A DNA stretch of 26,292 nucleotides, taken from NCBI GenBank assembly GCA_036787815.1, contig DAIQOP010000014.1, forward strand, positions 1-26,292. Direction: 5' to 3'. This stretch comes from DATBAK01 sp036787815 (GTDB taxonomy: Bacteria > Actinomycetota > Acidimicrobiia > IMCC26256 > PALSA-610). Positions 25,966 through 26,292 of this stretch are shown one piece after another. The position numbers were made by a program, and so were the translations under genes. The notes beneath the pieces were generated by a model, which had not been told where the DNA came from, did no database searches, and worked only from the letters and a program-made list of their open reading frames with translations. The number at the start of each line of letters is the position of its first letter. Positions within the stretch are counted from its first letter, which is position 1.

Positions 25966-26292
25966 GCCGTCGAGCACGCGAAACGTTGGCTGAAACTCGC
26001 CGCGCCTACCGCGCAATATGCCGTCAGGCCCAAATAACAGCAATAGCAATCACCTATTCGCGCTCGTGCCTGTGCGCACACGCCGAGAAGCGCCAGAAGC
26101 CCTTCTGACGGCCTCGACCTCGTCCCGGCACGATCGGCCAAACACGCTTACCGAGGCGATCCTGCGGCAACACAGAGGGGTGGATTCGGTCCCGGCCTGC
26201 CCGCCTCTCGATCAACGGACGTCTTGACGCGCTCTCCACGGCCACGCGATGGCGGGAGCAACGCTTTCCCCGCCGTCGCATCCGCACAGCCG
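25966..26292. other. Right-end stretch without a recognisable gene
   Basis: About 330 bases lying beyond the integrase remnant. The part near 26030-26060 is locally AT-richer than the rest of the window (ATAACAGCAATAGCAATCAC). The open frames here give low-complexity Arg-rich or Cys-rich translations with no ribosome site or motif. It may be the interior of a decayed element, or the start of a gene that lies outside the window. Confidence 0.5.

Overview
The window is about 26 kb of very GC-rich DNA with dense, short-gapped genes and frequent GTG/TTG starts. It looks like a chromosome segment of an actinobacterium, probably a deep-branching soil or freshwater lineage such as Acidimicrobiia. 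The evidence is the principal sigma factor at the left edge, an actinobacterial-style ribosome hibernation factor with two C-terminal domains, a PNPOx-fold split-barrel protein, and tRNA genes without an encoded CCA. The exact taxon cannot be fixed by eye.

Layout. (1) 1-1557: the 3' end of the housekeeping sigma factor gene, a small YtxH-like protein, tRNA-Asn(GTT) and two small minus-strand genes. (2) 1731-13625: a block with a strong stress/dormancy flavour. It holds a split-barrel flavin/F420-type protein and a P2-type cation ATPase (plus strand). Facing them is a minus-strand operon of a CBS-pair protein, PRPP synthase, a beta-CASP metallo-beta-lactamase fused to a LOG-family phosphoribohydrolase, and a flavodoxin. 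A divergent CBS-BON protein, an ACP/fatty-acyl-AMP ligase/acyltransferase fusion and a RafH-like ribosome hibernation factor follow. (3) 13686-17159: a complete xylFGH-like CUT2 sugar ABC transporter operon with a perfect 17-bp hairpin between the binding-protein and ATPase genes. (4) 17323-21635: an operon of an M50 site-2 protease with CBS domains, a LolD/MacB-type ATPase and a large double-FtsX permease. (5) 21703-25501: a secreted phospholipase C/acid-phosphatase-type phosphoesterase with PKD domains, a small unknown protein and an alpha/beta hydrolase. (6) 25664-26292: a CAT-anticodon tRNA whose 3' side abuts a decayed tyrosine-recombinase C-terminus, the likely edge of an integrated element, then unrecognised sequence.

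How it may work together. Several products in region 2, plus the M50-CBS protease of region 4, match by family the kinds of protein found in the mycobacterial DosR dormancy regulon (RafH, CtpF-type ATPase, Hrp1-type CBS protein, PNPOx-fold protein, Rip3). No dosR, universal stress protein or clear DosR box is visible. The most novel-looking part is the CBS-Prs-[beta-CASP/LOG]-flavodoxin operon. Its activities chain logically: RNA to NMP, NMP to base plus ribose 5-phosphate, ribose 5-phosphate to PRPP, with a possible adenylate-sensing CBS protein alongside. That pathway is an inference from gene order and domain content, not something the sequence proves.
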